Assembly: GCA_022829145.1 (NCBI GenBank)
Contig: CM040750.1
Span: 7,594,755-7,658,754 of the forward strand
Source of the DNA: Albula goreensis
Lineage: Eukaryota > Chordata > Actinopteri > Albuliformes > Albulidae
Length of the DNA: 64,000 nucleotides
Reading direction: 5' to 3'
Positions 43,401 through 54,104 of the stretch are shown here, in pieces. Under the pieces are notes generated by a model. That model searched no databases and was not told the DNA's origin. It saw only the letters and a list, made by a program, of their open reading frames with translations. Every line of letters begins with the position of its first letter. Within the stretch, counting starts at the first letter, position 1. Made by a program: the position numbers and the translations under genes.

Positions 43401-46285
43401 GCGATGACTTTAAATCACCTTTTTCTTACTGACTCTGCATTTTGGGTAGTGCTAGTTAGCTTATTTGGGTCACACAAAATGTAAGTCAATAAATCAAAGA
43501 TTCTGTGCTCCAGTGCAAAAGGTTAGAAAAAAAAAAGAACAACAATAAAATAATCCAACATGATGAGATTCAATGAAAGTTGAAGTGAAATGCAGCATCT
43601 TCTAAATTTGTATTCATATTTTCTCATTTGACTTCATCAAAACACTAGAAAGAGAGAACATCAGAATAAGCCCAAGAGGTCCAGGTTTCCTTACCTCTGA
43701 TTTCAGCATACAAACTAGCTTTCATTTCATCATATACAAAGTTTAGGGTCACAGAGAAGAAGTGAAAATGAAGTGAATTATTGCTATTCAGCTAGTTACT
43801 CTGTGACTTCTATGAGTAAAAAAATCATGATGTAAGAAGGTATGCATGTCTGGCAGCCACAAATTGTTTGATTTATGACCTATGGTGACAAAAACTATTT
43901 CACACATATCAATACTGTTGGCATAATTTATGTGTCAGATAAGAACAGACAAGCCTGGAGAGCTAAGTAAGCATACTTTACTTGTAAACATGATATACAT
44001 TGCAACTATCTTTTTTGATTTTTAAAACGATGAGTTCACAAAAGTGTCAAGAACTGAAAAACTGTAAAATGAATCCGAAAGCAAAGTGGAAAATGGCTTG
44101 AAGGACCATTACCATTACCATTGGTGCTCAATACTGAGCAACGATATTTCACTATCCCCTACTCCTTATGGTACAAATGATCTAACAGAAAAATAAACTG
44201 ACAGCTAACATAAACATTTTATGCACCGTGAACTATATCTGATGGAGCAGACAACGGAGTGCTTATCTGTAATAATTCCATAGATAATGAATCGCAAAGA
44301 CCAACATCCACTTACAAGCCTGTATGATCTTTCACAACATGATTAGGTTAAATTTTCCTTGCCTTGGTATGTTTCTTATGAATGTGATCGTACGGCCAAT
44401 ATCTTAACTCCATGACTGGTTGTAATGTTAATACGAAAGACAGAAACCATGGGAAGAAATCTCAATCTCAAACAATACCCATGATGCATCTCAAACTGAT
44501 GACTGCAGTGGTATCCCCCAAAAAGATCTTATCTCATTGGCTACAGCTCATGGTCTGTGGATATAGCAAAAGTGCTTTTAGGGTGCATCCAAATCTTTTA
44601 TTTTTTTATTTTTATTTTGGATAAATAGCTTTATCAGCTGTAGGCCTGTCCTGAAACTAAACGCACAAAAAGCCAATCACAGTATCAACTCCAATCCCTT
44701 TAAAAGCCACCTGGATTTGCTCTACAGCTGGTCGCTGTCCTTCATTCATAGTACAGTAATGCCAAGCACAGTATTCTGTTGCAACTAAGGAAAATGCACC
44801 GATGTGATATGTTTCATAAATTTGCAAAGTACAGTTGTACAGTTGTGGTAGCTTGATCTGATAGGCATACTTGCATTTCAAAACGATTAACACTGCTAAA
44901 TATAAACAAAGCTGAATTTCAGGTTTTCGCTTCCTGTATTTGCCATGACAAGTACCGCAGCTCTAGCAGCACAACCAATTAATGGATAATTTGTTTATCT
45001 TGCTTCACCCAGCCCTCGCCCCAAAAATGCGCAAAGAAGCCAAAGGTACTAAAAAAGGAGAGATAACGTTCAGATAGCTGCCTTAAAAAGTCAATCAATA
45101 CCCAAAATTCGCTATTTTGATTACTGATTATAATCATTTTCAGCCACACGACATGACTAACCTTCTATTAAATAATGGAACTGTAGTATAAGCATGTAGT
45201 ATAGTATTTCAACCAATGGAAGATTTAAAATACTTTTAATTCCCACTGTCTTAAGAGACAACACAAAAACCGGTTTGCTTTATTACTGCAGACAACATAA
45301 TATATTATTGGAATGATCTTATGCAAGTCACTATTAGCGATAATGACAAGGCATTACAAAATGCTATTTTTTATCCACCTAAAGACACAATTCCAGAGAA
45401 GGAGGCTATTGATAATCTTTCACAAACTGTACGTTTCATGGATGTTTGTGTCAGTGTGTGGGGTGTATGTGCCGCCGCCTGACGCCGGGTGCAAGACACG
45501 TCCCCGCATTTATATATGCAGTCCCTGAACTTACAGTGGGATGTTTTTCATTTAAAAAGCATCGAATCGGGCCTAGTTTTCCAACTGTATTCATCTCTTA
45601 GCTATTCCGCCTTGGTAAACCAGCAACCAATGTTATTGAGTAGTTGGGGCGAACGTCCGAAACTAATTTTCACATAATTATTTTCTCTTGCGGGTTTTTT
45701 TTTCTAGTCAAGTCAAACAAACGTTACAGCGTATAATGACAGCGATTTTGACAGCTGGAGAGCTAGTTTGGTATCATGTGCACGTAGCAACCAACTAAGA
45801 TAACAACAAAGATTGAAAAAAACTGACAGCTGACTAAGTTGACTATCTTGATGTTAGTGCTTCTGTTCCAAAAACAGTCTTTTCTTACTGCCGTAGTCGT
45901 GTTGGCTATCCTCCCCCACACGATGCTAACATACTACCACATTACCAGCCTTAAGCGAAGCAGACAGAATATTATGGGGTCTCCTTCAGCTTATACGACA
46001 CATCACAACCCTCAACCTTCACTAGATGGAAATCCAAAATCATTCGATATTCAGACCGAAAATCCCACAGATGCAACTAGTATTTACCTTGTAATTGCTG
46101 GAATTCACCCATCCCGTTAGCTCATCAATAGTTTTATCCAAACGTGGTTTTTCCTGGTCGACATCAGACGACCTATGCGGATCGTTGAGGTAGTCAATCA
46201 GATCTTGGCCAACCTGCAGTCGCCGAGTCACATCCTTCTGTAATACTTGCTGGTAAAAATAGTCCATGTTGTCAGTTTCCCCCAT
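19689..46285 (-). CDS. clasp2: CLASP family microtubule plus-end protein, N-terminal part (7 exons; continues beyond the left edge)
   Basis: CLASP proteins bind tubulin through TOG domains and suppress microtubule catastrophe at plus ends, the cell cortex, Golgi and kinetochores. The coding sequence is join(46285-46088, 36544-36466, 28990-28887, 26682-26591, 25987-25912, 23827-23730, 19759-19689), 718 nt, read on the minus strand. All joins keep frame and use GT-AG introns; the result is about 239 residues that match the CLASP TOG1 region from its start to the linker after it. CLASP hallmarks visible are LQKDV and RLQVGQ, WVNSSNYK, LVDRLGD, GFKHKNFRSREGVCLCL, LSKIVP, VGERVRADL and KFDEV. CLASP2 is favoured over CLASP1: exon 1 has the LTGWV spacing without the CLASP1 insertion, and exons 3 and 4 are CLASP2-like, while exons 6 and 7 look closer to CLASP1. 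The downstream exon (the FDDEESVDGNRPSSAAS region in mammals) was not found and must lie left of base 1. Short-isoform first exons were sought in intron 7 and not found. Confidence 0.9.
19760..23729 (-). other. clasp2 intron 6
   Basis: About 4 kb. It carries a CpG-richer stretch at 21.7-22.2 kb and a long GT/TA-rich microsatellite (22.37-22.70 kb). No exon was recognised. Confidence 0.8.
22237..22700. repeat. CT block followed by long GT/TA microsatellite
   Basis: CT-rich at 22237-22290, perfect GT at 22373-22403, then imperfect TGTA-type repeats to about 22690. Confidence 0.9.
23730..23827 (-). CDS. clasp2: clasp2 coding exon 6 (residues 184-215 plus two bases)
   Basis: 98 nt, acceptor CTTACAG, donor GCGCG|GTAAGT. 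It encodes VRETAITTLVDVYRYVGERV then RADLSKRDLPSA, the last TOG1 HEAT repeat. Several positions (GERVRADLSK) match CLASP1 more closely than mammalian CLASP2. The two terminal bases CG combine with exon 7 to give arginine. Confidence 0.94.
24580..24722. repeat. Short minisatellite, about 36-base unit
   Basis: Four copies of ctggaagtgattggctagac followed by a ccatgcaggg-like stretch. Confidence 0.75.
25261..25360. repeat. Short hairpin / palindromic element
   Basis: Arms 25261-25299 and 25322-25360 pair with about four mismatches (agaagtaaatagacacc with ggtgtctatttacttct) around a 22-base loop. It could be a small MITE or an RNA hairpin; no known microRNA is recognised. Confidence 0.75.
25912..25987 (-). 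CDS. clasp2: clasp2 coding exon 5 (residues 158-183)
   Basis: 76 nt, acceptor CCTCAG, donor CCCAG|GTGAGT. It encodes YGPQPLTLSKIVPFLCTL and GDSNAQ, matching the CLASP segment with the pattern GAQ-L--SK--P-LC-L-GD-N-Q. LTLSKIVP is the CLASP1-like form and GDS the CLASP2-like form, so this exon does not separate the paralogues. Confidence 0.94.
25988..26590 (-). other. clasp2 intron 4
   Basis: 603 bases with no recognised feature. Confidence 0.85.
26591..26682 (-). CDS. clasp2: clasp2 coding exon 4 (residues 128-157 plus two bases)
   Basis: 92 nt with acceptor ATTACAG and donor AGCAC|GTGAGT. It encodes YVWERLLPG followed by FKHKNFRSREGVCLCL, the most conserved stretch of TOG1 in CLASP proteins. 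It ends with two bases (AC) that join the G of exon 5 to give threonine. Confidence 0.94.
26683..28886 (-). other. clasp2 intron 3
   Basis: 2.2 kb with poly-A/T runs at about 27050 and 27140 and a degenerate repeat at 27.80-27.95 kb. No other feature was recognised. Confidence 0.85.
27800..27945. repeat. Degenerate repeat, about 42-base unit
   Basis: Three to four variants of catgatgtggttagccaatg followed by ggctctgaccaggg. Confidence 0.6.
28887..28990 (-). CDS. clasp2: clasp2 coding exon 3 (residues 93-127)
   Basis: 104 nt from a CCCGCAG acceptor to an ATG|GTGAGT donor. It encodes VPALVDRLGDSKDQVREQAQ followed by ILKLMEQCAPVM, a conserved HEAT repeat whose intra-HEAT loop (DRLGDSKDQVR) is part of the TOG tubulin-binding face. 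The ILKLM...AP-M ending is the CLASP2 form; CLASP1 differs here. Confidence 0.95.
29135..29235 (-). mobile_element. SINE/LINE tail remnant
   Basis: The minus strand reads cacttctggagagcctcttt ... gcatctgctaaattactaaa, matching the generic fish SINE tail (cactctggataagagcgtctgctaaatgactaaaa). No head was found. Confidence 0.45.
29946..29975. repeat. Short perfect palindrome
   Basis: The 11-base arms atttaaaccac and gtggtttaaat are separated by 8 bases. Confidence 0.6.
31117..31395 (+). pseudogene. Degenerate fragment of 28S ribosomal RNA
   Basis: About 270 bases collinear with the 3' part of the vertebrate 28S rRNA, from the ggcctcacgatcc motif onward. Blocks that match include gtgtcagaaaag, cagggataactggcttgtgg, ggctcttcctatcattgtga, agcagaattcac, gttcacccactaataggga, gagacaggttag and accctactgatga. 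Substitutions at positions that are almost invariant in working rRNA (for example cttcgtcgtcggctc) and the decay of the sequence after gtaatcct show it is not functional. It lies inside clasp2 intron 2, antisense to that gene. A 9-base direct repeat (ggagaagta) at 31060-31068 and 31425-31433 may mark target-site duplication. Confidence 0.9.
36466..36544 (-). CDS. clasp2: clasp2 coding exon 2 (residues 67-92)
   Basis: 79 nt between a TTTTGCAG acceptor and an ACAG|GTTTGT donor. It encodes VALLGLDIVSAFTDRLSERF and six further residues, the second TOG1 helix pair; mammalian CLASP2 has a near-identical segment around GLEILSAFVDRLSTRF. It starts in phase 0 and ends with one base of the next codon, which exon 3 completes exactly. 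Confidence 0.92.
36785..36900. repeat. Short degenerate repeat, about 36-base unit
   Basis: Three copies of ctgttggtaaaccccttcatt with intervening ttggg/ttttg spacers. Confidence 0.65.
37490..37805. repeat. Degenerate tandem repeat, about 38-base unit
   Basis: Seven to eight variants of gggtggcggtaataatg then ttgctttgaagc. The array is more CpG-rich than the surrounding intron. Confidence 0.6.
46088..46285 (-). CDS. clasp2: clasp2 coding exon 1 (residues 1-66)
   Basis: Begins at the ATG at 46285 (peptide MGETDNMDYF), aligned with the conserved CLASP2 start, whose second methionine also precedes a YF pair. The context is strong, with A at -3 and G at +4, and it is the first ATG in this frame; the frame remains open upstream only from a GTG at 46411. 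It encodes the first HEAT repeat of TOG1 (LQKDV, RLQVGQDLIDYL, WVNSSNYK). The donor is AAG|GTAAAT, phase 0. An alternative internal ATG lies at 46267. The upstream part of the exon is 5' untranslated sequence of unknown length. Confidence 0.92.
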
Positions 46286-47210
46286 TGTTGGTGTTCGGTG
46301 TATTCCGCAGACTTCTGAAGGTTGGTAAACGTTGATGGCTTTCCTAAGTCTTTCCCACAAATCCACACAAGGGCTCGCATGAAATCCACTTAATTCCGTA
46401 AATGTCTTCACTAAACTTGAATTGGCCCGAAAAGTATCAATTAACTTAGGAGAGGAGCAGACTGTTAGCTAGACAGCTAGTCTGGTACTGGTCCTAAATC
46501 AGCAAATAAGATCGCAAGCAAACGTTGGTCAACTTCCCTTTTTCTTTAACAAGACAGACAATTATCAAGCAGTAACAAGTTATTAGCGTGTCATAAGAAT
46601 GGGACCTAGCTAGAAAGTTCCATATTCCGATAATATGATCGCTAATCGCTAGATGAGCCAGTTAACTGCCATCTATCTGCAACCCGTACGACGCCCCGTC
46701 AACCTCAGGTCACTAGTCACAGCCCCCTCAAACGCTGGAATCGGCTGCAGATGTTTCGTGCTTGTTCCAACACTGGAGCTAGCTGATAGCTTGCTAATAT
46801 AGCCACTATACTACAGGCCTGACGCATCCAGTTCATTTTTATTTCCCATTGTCAATCTGTCACTTCGGACAACCACTCACAGTCTGTAAGTGAAGAAAAC
46901 GTAAAGTTGCTTTACGATTCAGCGGCGCGCTCAGTGCTCCTCTTTGTTGCTACTTGGATACTGTAAAATCCAAATTAACAGTTCCTCTGGCAGCCAAGGA
47001 TTAAGATCCTCATCCGAAGTGAATCTAGACAGCTATTCGGCAATAGACCAGACTACATTATCCAGTCCCGATACGTTGAACAAAGAACCGCATCGGTATT
47101 GTGTTGTAATTGGTTTCTCAAAATGAATAAATGCGCTCTCATTGGTCTTCACTGTGCAGAGGCGGGACTGAGTAATGGCCATTGACATCCAGTACAGTGA
47201 AATCCTTCCT
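46286..47210 (-). promoter_or_regulatory. clasp2 5' untranslated region and candidate promoter
   Basis: This is the sequence directly upstream of the clasp2 start codon. Two CCAAT boxes in minus-strand orientation (ATTGG on the plus strand) lie at 47109-47113 and 47141-47145, with a GC-box-like gaggcggga at 47160-47168. A short CpG-bearing stretch (ggcgcgc) lies near 46922. A start site around 46.9-47.1 kb would fit this arrangement, but no TATA box or splice evidence fixes it. Confidence 0.35.
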
Positions 47211-47970
47211 GTCAGGAACAGCTGGGTCTGAGTTGGCAAACAAGCGAACGACGTTGTACAGCAAAACTCATAGTCATGTTACAGGTGAAACGCAAGCCGC
47301 ATCCTTCTTCATCAAAAATCATCACAAAAAGTAAATGACGTGAGGTGTTCAAGATGTTCAGTTGTAATTATATTCTAATTAATGTATGCAGAGTGCAATA
47401 AGTCCGCCTACCCAACACGGAAAGAATTTGTGAAGTTTGAGTTGCAGAATTTCCACTCATTAAAACAGAGAATTTCAAAACATTTTCTTTTGATTTCAGT
47501 CTTAAATATGCTAACCTTTTACGTAAACGTTTAAAGGTTAGAGAACTGAGAAAGCAGAGAAAAGGAAATGATGTTTCTTAGTAAATATTTACGTTTCTAA
47601 ATATTCTAAATATTTAAATACATATTGAAAGGACATGAACAATTTGATTATCAACAATGTACTTTTATGAAAAATACATCAGTTTTGAATCACAGTTTTT
47701 GGTTGTTTTGTCAAGTGAAACTGAAAATATTGATGAGAACTGTGCACTGTTTTACATTGTTTATTTATAAAGAAGTGAATAAACCCAGTTTGACGACATT
47801 AAATGTGTTAACACAACTCTCCTAAGACATATTTACTTAATTTTCTTTTTTAATACCAAGGGGAAAAAAGTGAATAGGAAATTTGGAATTTCACTTTGTC
47901 AAACGTAGGAGTAGATATTCCATGGTACATGAAGCAATCTGTTAAAAAATAACACTGCTAATAGTAGCAC

Positions 47971-48020
47971 TACTAATAATAATAATAACAACGATAATAA
48001 TGATAATAATAATAATAATA
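47971..48020. repeat. (AAT)n microsatellite
   Basis: Imperfect AAT triplets, ending next to a poly-T run. Confidence 0.9.
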
Positions 48021-50127
48021 GGTTTTTTTTTTCAACTACACTCTGACCAGCTAAACTCATAGTGTATTGCGATTTAGTGAAAACACAGGTGGCTCCATTT
48101 TCCTTGTTATCTATCACAAGCCTTTGCTTTAAACTTGCCTTTAACATGTGCCTCTCCATGGTTATTTTGTATACTATATCCCATGCACACAGCTCAAAGA
48201 GGACAGAGTCCTCTGTGGTCAGGTTTCATTTCCAGTCACACCCCATCAGCATACAGGCCAATGAAAAAGCAGAAAGGTATACATGAGGGTCAATTGTAAT
48301 GTGAATTTGTGCACGGCTGTTAGGCCATTTTCTGGACAAGACAATAACGCTGCATTGAGGTCTTTCCACACCCAACAGCTACCCAAAGAACTGCCTGAAA
48401 TAAAAATTAGTGTAATGTTCTCTTTATTTATCATTAAAAAAATAAAGCATAGTGGAAAAATAGAGGAGAAATGTCAGTCGTGGTCATAGAATAAATTAAT
48501 GGAATTATTATGTGAAATATTTAGGCATCATGTTATTTGTGAATGAGATTTTTCTCAGTCAGTCACAAATATTATTGAATGAAAACCTACATCAGATGTC
48601 TGCAGTCATACTCTCACTGTCGAAGAACCAGTGTGGGTGGAGGCTTTTGGTCTAGTCCAGCACTAAAGAAATTTGACTCAAATCATGGTTGTAATTAATT
48701 TTTGTAAAGTAGCTCTAGGGTTTTCTTACTTGCAACTAGGGGAACCCTGAGTAAAATGTTTTATATTCCAAAGAAAGTTAAAACCCCAAAATAGTAACAA
48801 GCTGCTAATTGTTTTCAATAAGCCACTCTGCACAACATAACAGATATAGCCATGCATACAATGAAGAACAAATGTCCCATTTTCACAATATTTTGACCAA
48901 CTAGTTTTTTTCTTTATTTAACTGAATTTTAAACTTAGTTTTGGTCAACCATTTTTGAATGCATGCCATTTGGTAATTATTATTTAAATCATTTAAATTA
49001 ATTTTGGATTCATTTCAATATATTTGTGTACTTCATTTTTGATAGGGAAGCAGAAAAATGAAGTGATACCGATAACTTAATCTTTCCAAATACACACCCT
49101 GACTGTTCATTTAACAGAGCAGTAATTATGTTTGCATTGTATTTTGTGAAACAATCACATTATACTCCTGGAAGAACGGTTGAAACCTAAGTGAGACAAC
49201 ATTTCATGCTGGGTAGTGTGAAAAATTATATAATCCAATGAAGCATTGGCTGAATAAATATTCATTAAATATGTGCTGTTTGTTACATTGATTAATAGCT
49301 AGATTTTTCATTATTGTCATTTCAGTGCTTTACACCTACTGGGCTTGACAAGACTATTCATTCATGTCCATACACACATGAGACTGTCACAAAATGGAAA
49401 AGCATAAAAGAAAACAATGTATTTTCAGGGTCAATATGTGTGACTTCATTACTAGGCTGTATTGGACATTCAGTGTGTTCTTCATTCTTTTCAGGGCATT
49501 TAAAATAAATGTCTCTTATTTATTATATAAATGTCAAGTGAGATCAGACTGTATGACGGTAGCTGTATAGAGAAAAGACTGAAAGGAAAAGGGTTTTGTT
49601 GCAGTCATCAAACTAAACAATACCACACTTATTAGTTTCTATAGCCAGTGGTAAAATAGGCATTCTCTACTATGCATTTACTGATCCTTGACATGTAGTG
49701 AAGTTGTATGTTGAGTACAGTTGAAAACATATCTTTAACATTTATGTATTTTCTAAGCTTTGGTTTATACCACAGTAACATCAGGCATTGCCTTGCTGTG
49801 GATAAACAAGCTTATTTTTGATTAGAGTAGCATTGCAACATAACAAATGTACTTCACATAAATGAATCAAAAGTTCATTCAAGTGTTGCAAAGATATTTG
49901 AACATGAGTGGTTTTGAGCAAGATCCCAAAAAAGTATCTGTTTTGTTATATTTTGTATGGCACATTTAATATTAATCCTGCTCATTTAATAAAACTCCTT
50001 TATGCCGGATGTCATATGGGTCATAACCCGTATCTTTACATTAAACTATCTGTGGTGCAAACGCTCAGAAAACCCAGCATTCCACCACAATTATCCAGTG
50101 CTGGACAAACACATGATCAATGAACGT

Positions 50128-50341
50128 TTCGGCATTCAGCTGATGTCATCATCTCGAGTGACTTACAAAGCTTTCATTTTAACACGCAGCTCTTTTACGA
50201 CGGGTTGTTAACTGAGGTAATACAGATGGGCTGCTTTGCCCAAGGGAATAACAGCAGTGTGTGTCCTACCTGAGAATCACACTCACACCCTCTGAATTAC
50301 AAGCACAGCAGCAAACCCATGATATCGCACTACCACCCCCA
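50128..50341 (-). mobile_element. tRNA-derived SINE, minus strand
   Basis: On the minus strand the head is gtggtagtgcgatatcatgg with a B-box-like gtgtgattctc. The body is ttcccttgggcaaagcagcc, and the tail is gtaagtcactcgagatgatg then cagctgaatgcc. The tail is related to that of the copy at 18.5 kb, but the body differs, so it may be another subfamily. Confidence 0.7.
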
Positions 50342-51069
50342 GTGAAACATATACATGAAAGCTGGATACAAATAAAATAACCGGGGTCTGTCATCTTATC
50401 TGTCATATATGAAAGTGTTATGTCTGCAGAATCCAGTGAAACTTTTTACCCATCCTAAAAGACCAGATTAAGTTGGTAGTACAGTATACCAATACATTAG
50501 TAAGATGCAGCATACTGTATTAACCAAAATATAAGTCAAACAAACTCCTTACTGCTCGCTTCTTCCTGATATGCACAATAGAGGTATTTTGTTGCTTTTT
50601 TTTAGCTACACAAACCAAAGATGGTTCTTAGGATGATATGAAAATGACATCATCCACATAAAAGTTCTTATTGTTGAATAATTTGTATTACTCATTTGTA
50701 TTATTGTCATTATCTGTATGACAAAGGTGTTTAATTTGTTGTGCCAAATCAACAACACAATAAAGCAGGACAGACGATATTGCCCTTCCTGTCAAAATAT
50801 GGTGTTGGAAAGCAAGTGTTGGAGTATCAATCTGTAACTAACTGGTCACTCATGTTTGGCCTTTAAATGTTTTGTAGAATTGCACATCAGTTTGTGTCTC
50901 AGTGAATCTAAATAATAATGTAGAGGTTATTCTGGTGCTAACTGCAGTACAAACTGAAGAGACATAATCAACAAAATCTCTAGATTTTAAGAAACCATTT
51001 TACTTATGTTCAAAAGAGCCCCAGGTTCCATGTCTATAGGGTTAGTTTGTACAGTGTACTTTGTGCTGT

Positions 51070-51200
51070 TAGACTCCTTTAGCTTATACAGAATGCTGGT
51101 GCTCATCTTGCGTGGTTAGCCAATGTACGCATGTTATAGCTGTCCTCATCCCTCCACTGTGGTTGCCAGTTGTGGCCCAATCATCAAACAGAAATCTCTG
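51070..51200 (+). mobile_element. Possible L2/Rex-type LINE fragment
   Basis: The plus strand encodes IQNAGAHLAWL followed, after a frameshift, by LWLPVVAQSS. This resembles the QNAAARL ... LHWLPV block near the end of L2/Rex-type LINE ORFs. It is short and decayed, so the family assignment is tentative. Confidence 0.4.
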
Positions 51201-52115
51201 TCTCCATCTTGTGGGGAAGCAAGGGAACTGCTCACCCCTCCCTATTATCTGTTATTTAGGATTCATTTTCAGACAACATGAATGCATTTATAAGGAGTTT
51301 ATTAAGTCATATACAGTAAAGACCTTTCTATTTGTTCTTGGGCTTGGAGTCCTAAGGGGTGGAGCCATGCCTGACCATCCCGCTGGTAGGACAACTCCCA
51401 TAAGACTGCCAGCCAAAGAGAAAACATTAACGGTGTCAGTGAAGGTAAAAAGCAAAGAGCGTATAAGTAGACCAGATGAAGGGAATGCTTACCCCCTAAG
51501 GAACTCCAGCTGGTGAGAGAATTCATCACAGTAGTGTAGAGACTGTAAGCTGGAGCGTAGGAAGGAGCAGGGCAAGGTAGCCAGGGAGGCACATGAGGAG
51601 GTGCAGGGGGAGGTGAGAGGGTGGATGTGAGGGGGTAGGAGAAGTGTGAGACTGGGACCAGTGGAGAGTGTAGGGGCAGGGCCTCCATTGCATGGAATCG
51701 CAGGAAAGAAGAAGGACCACTGAACTGGGAGCGTGCATCTCCTTACTTCAATAATCTTACTTATCATCTTACTCCAGTGATGGAATAAGCTTCCAACTAC
51801 AGTGAGAAGTGGTGAGAGAATCTCTGTGTGTTTTCTACCATAAACCATAAAAGAAAGTTAGAGAATATATGCTACTTCCTTTGCACATCTGAGCAAATTT
51901 GGTTTTGATATTTTGAATAAATTTTTGTTGAAATCAGCTTAATGTCCTTTAATTGTAAGAAGTCATTTAATTTTTTTTAAACATTTTTCCTCTTATTTGA
52001 ATATTGCAGGGTGAAATGTTTTCATATGGTATTAAAGCAATTCTGAAGGCTATGAAACATTTTGATTGCTTAAAACAATAGAGTCTTAGATTAAAAACAC
52101 AGGAAATTCAATTTG

Positions 52116-52409
52116 CTTGTTCTTACTATGTAATCAAATCTACCATATGTCATAGCCTTCAAGTAATGTTCATTATGTATTGTGGGTTATCAAAATCTCA
52201 GAAAATTTAAAAACACTTATGTGAAAAAGTATAAACTGCTTGAAGTTACTTGTATGCACTTTCATAAGGCATACAAGCAACTTCAAGCAGTTTATACTTT
52301 TTTCACATAAGTATTGTTAATTTTCTGAGATTTTGATAACCCACAACACATAATGAACATTCCTGAAGGCCATGAAATTATGGTAGATTAGATTACATGG
52401 TAAGAACAC
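52116..52409. repeat. Long foldback (inverted repeat) element
   Basis: The left arm (about 52116-52257) and right arm (about 52269-52409) are near-complementary over about 140 bases, with the loop actttcataag. Examples of pairing are tgtgggttatcaaaatctca with tgagattttgataacccaca, and aagtataaactgcttgaagt with acttcaagcagtttatactt. This is the structure of a palindromic MITE or foldback element. A partial echo of the arm end (ttctgaaggctatgaaacat) occurs at 52041. Confidence 0.85.
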
Positions 52410-53179
52410 CATTCAGTTAAACGTGTCCTCACTTTGTTATGGTGTTCTGTTACAGTCAGTAATTGTTTTCTTTGCTCGCTCAACACTGAGTAAGCAGCAC
52501 CAGCAAAAAAGGTTATACCTCATAACTAATGCAAAGCTTGCTGTTCTCAGCTTTGTCGACTGAAGGATATACTTTACCCTTTAGCGTACTGCTGTGTGAA
52601 AACACACCCAACGGTCAATTTCTTCCATCCTGTAAAAACTTAGACTTACAGTCTGAAAGGAGCTACAACAGAGAACATCTGGCTAATGAGCAGTAGCAGA
52701 ACACAGCAGACAATGTTCCAGACAGTGGTGTTGGTGATTGGCCCATGCTGGTTTGTTCTTCATGGCATAATTTACCATAAGTGATATAATTATGTTGCCT
52801 TGAAAATCACCCTCCTTCCTCCTTTATTATGTCTATCAAAGGTTTGAAACCTATATCTTCCTATAGCTTTCAGGCTAGAAGTATCAAACTTAGCCAGTAG
52901 TTGTAACCTAAAATAGTTATAACTTGAGCTGCTGTTTAAATGTAATATAATGTTCCACGTTATTACAAGATAATGGAAGTTAAGCTTTGTCCACTAGGCT
53001 GTATCAGACGAATATCTGCACGTATCTATAGCCTGGTAAGCAAAGTGCATTCATTATTTGATTGCAGTGGCATGCTCAGGCTATCTGAGGAGCAGGGGTG
53101 AAAAAAATTGGGGAGGGCACTTTCGCATTTTCTTGTGCGCACCCACAAAGGAACTGTTGTGGCACTGTGGCATTGTGGA

Positions 53180-53520
53180 TGGAGTGATTTAAGAAACACT
53201 TAAGGTTCAGGAGCACCTAAACAGAGCTCAGAATTGGGCAGAAATAGTTAAGAAACCTTAACTATTTAGGCAGCATGCTGCAGCAGTGAAAATGCCACCA
53301 GGAGAGGTTACATCAAAACTATACAATGATTTAGAGAAACCACACTTAGATTGCTGCATGCAGCTGTGGATGTAGCACTGCAAGAGAGATACTTTTGCTC
53401 TTGACAAAGTACAAATAAAGGCAAATAAACTGGTTTCTGACATGTACCTTAAAAGCTATGAGGAAAGACTGAAGGCCAGAGAGAAGGCAGGCCAGAGCTG
53501 GGCCTGTGGAGACACTATCC
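53180..53520 (+). mobile_element. Fragment of CR1/jockey-type LINE (reverse transcriptase C-terminal region)
   Basis: The plus-strand translation around 53290-53490 includes KLYNDLEKPHLDCCMQ, KVQIKANKLVS and SYEERLK, in the order and spacing of the region after the RT domain in CR1/jockey-like LINEs (LYN---RPHLEYC---W, -VQ--ATKLV, -YEERL). It is interrupted by stops and has no identifiable ends. Confidence 0.6.
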
Positions 53521-54066
53521 CTAGGTGGAAAATAAAGATTTCTTTCTGTCTTCTGGCAAAATAAAACATACTTTATGAGTCTTCTACTCTGGCCTCCTCC
53601 AAGCATGTGAAAAAAGCGCATGAAAATAAATATAAATGTCACCTGTTCTCCAGCCAAATACAAATTTTACACAGTCTCTTTATAGAAGTACACAAATCTG
53701 TATGTGAACCCCCTTCAACAAGCAGAAGGGCCTTCTTTTATTCTCTGGGCTGTCTTCCACAGGTACGCTTAATGTTCCAGTTACTTCCAAAACTCCTCTA
53801 TGGTGCCCCCTCAGGAAGAAACCGGAAAAACAGGCTCCCAAACAAAAAAGGAAAAATTGCAGGGTCTATCGCCCCCACCCTTGAAAACAAACAATAAAGT
53901 TGACATTACACAGTCAAGAGTACAGATGCATAATGAGGCTAATTACACAGTATCAAATGTACATAATTCAAATTTCCACAACCAAATAAAAATACATAAT
54001 GCATTTATCCATTGAAATTGGAACCATCGATTACCAGTTTGTAGTCATATAATTCATATCATCAAT

Positions 54067-54094
54067 GAACAAACAAATAAATAAATAAATAAAA
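54067..54094. repeat. (AAAT)n microsatellite
   Basis: Tetranucleotide run directly beside the 3' end of the gypsy remnant. Confidence 0.85.
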
Positions 54095-54104
54095 GTTCAC
54101 ACAT

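Larger units (their letters stand above)
36545..46087 (-). other. clasp2 intron 1
   Basis: 9.5 kb. Two degenerate tandem arrays lie at its left end (36.8 and 37.5-37.8 kb). From 38 to 46 kb I recognise no gene, RNA or classifiable repeat. Confidence 0.85.

Noticed and set aside
43697-43760. Minus-strand exon-like segment ending in AGAG|GTAAGG (FVYDEMKASLYAEIR)
   Set aside because: It has no acceptor upstream, and clasp2 exons 1 and 2 already join in frame exactly as in other CLASP genes.
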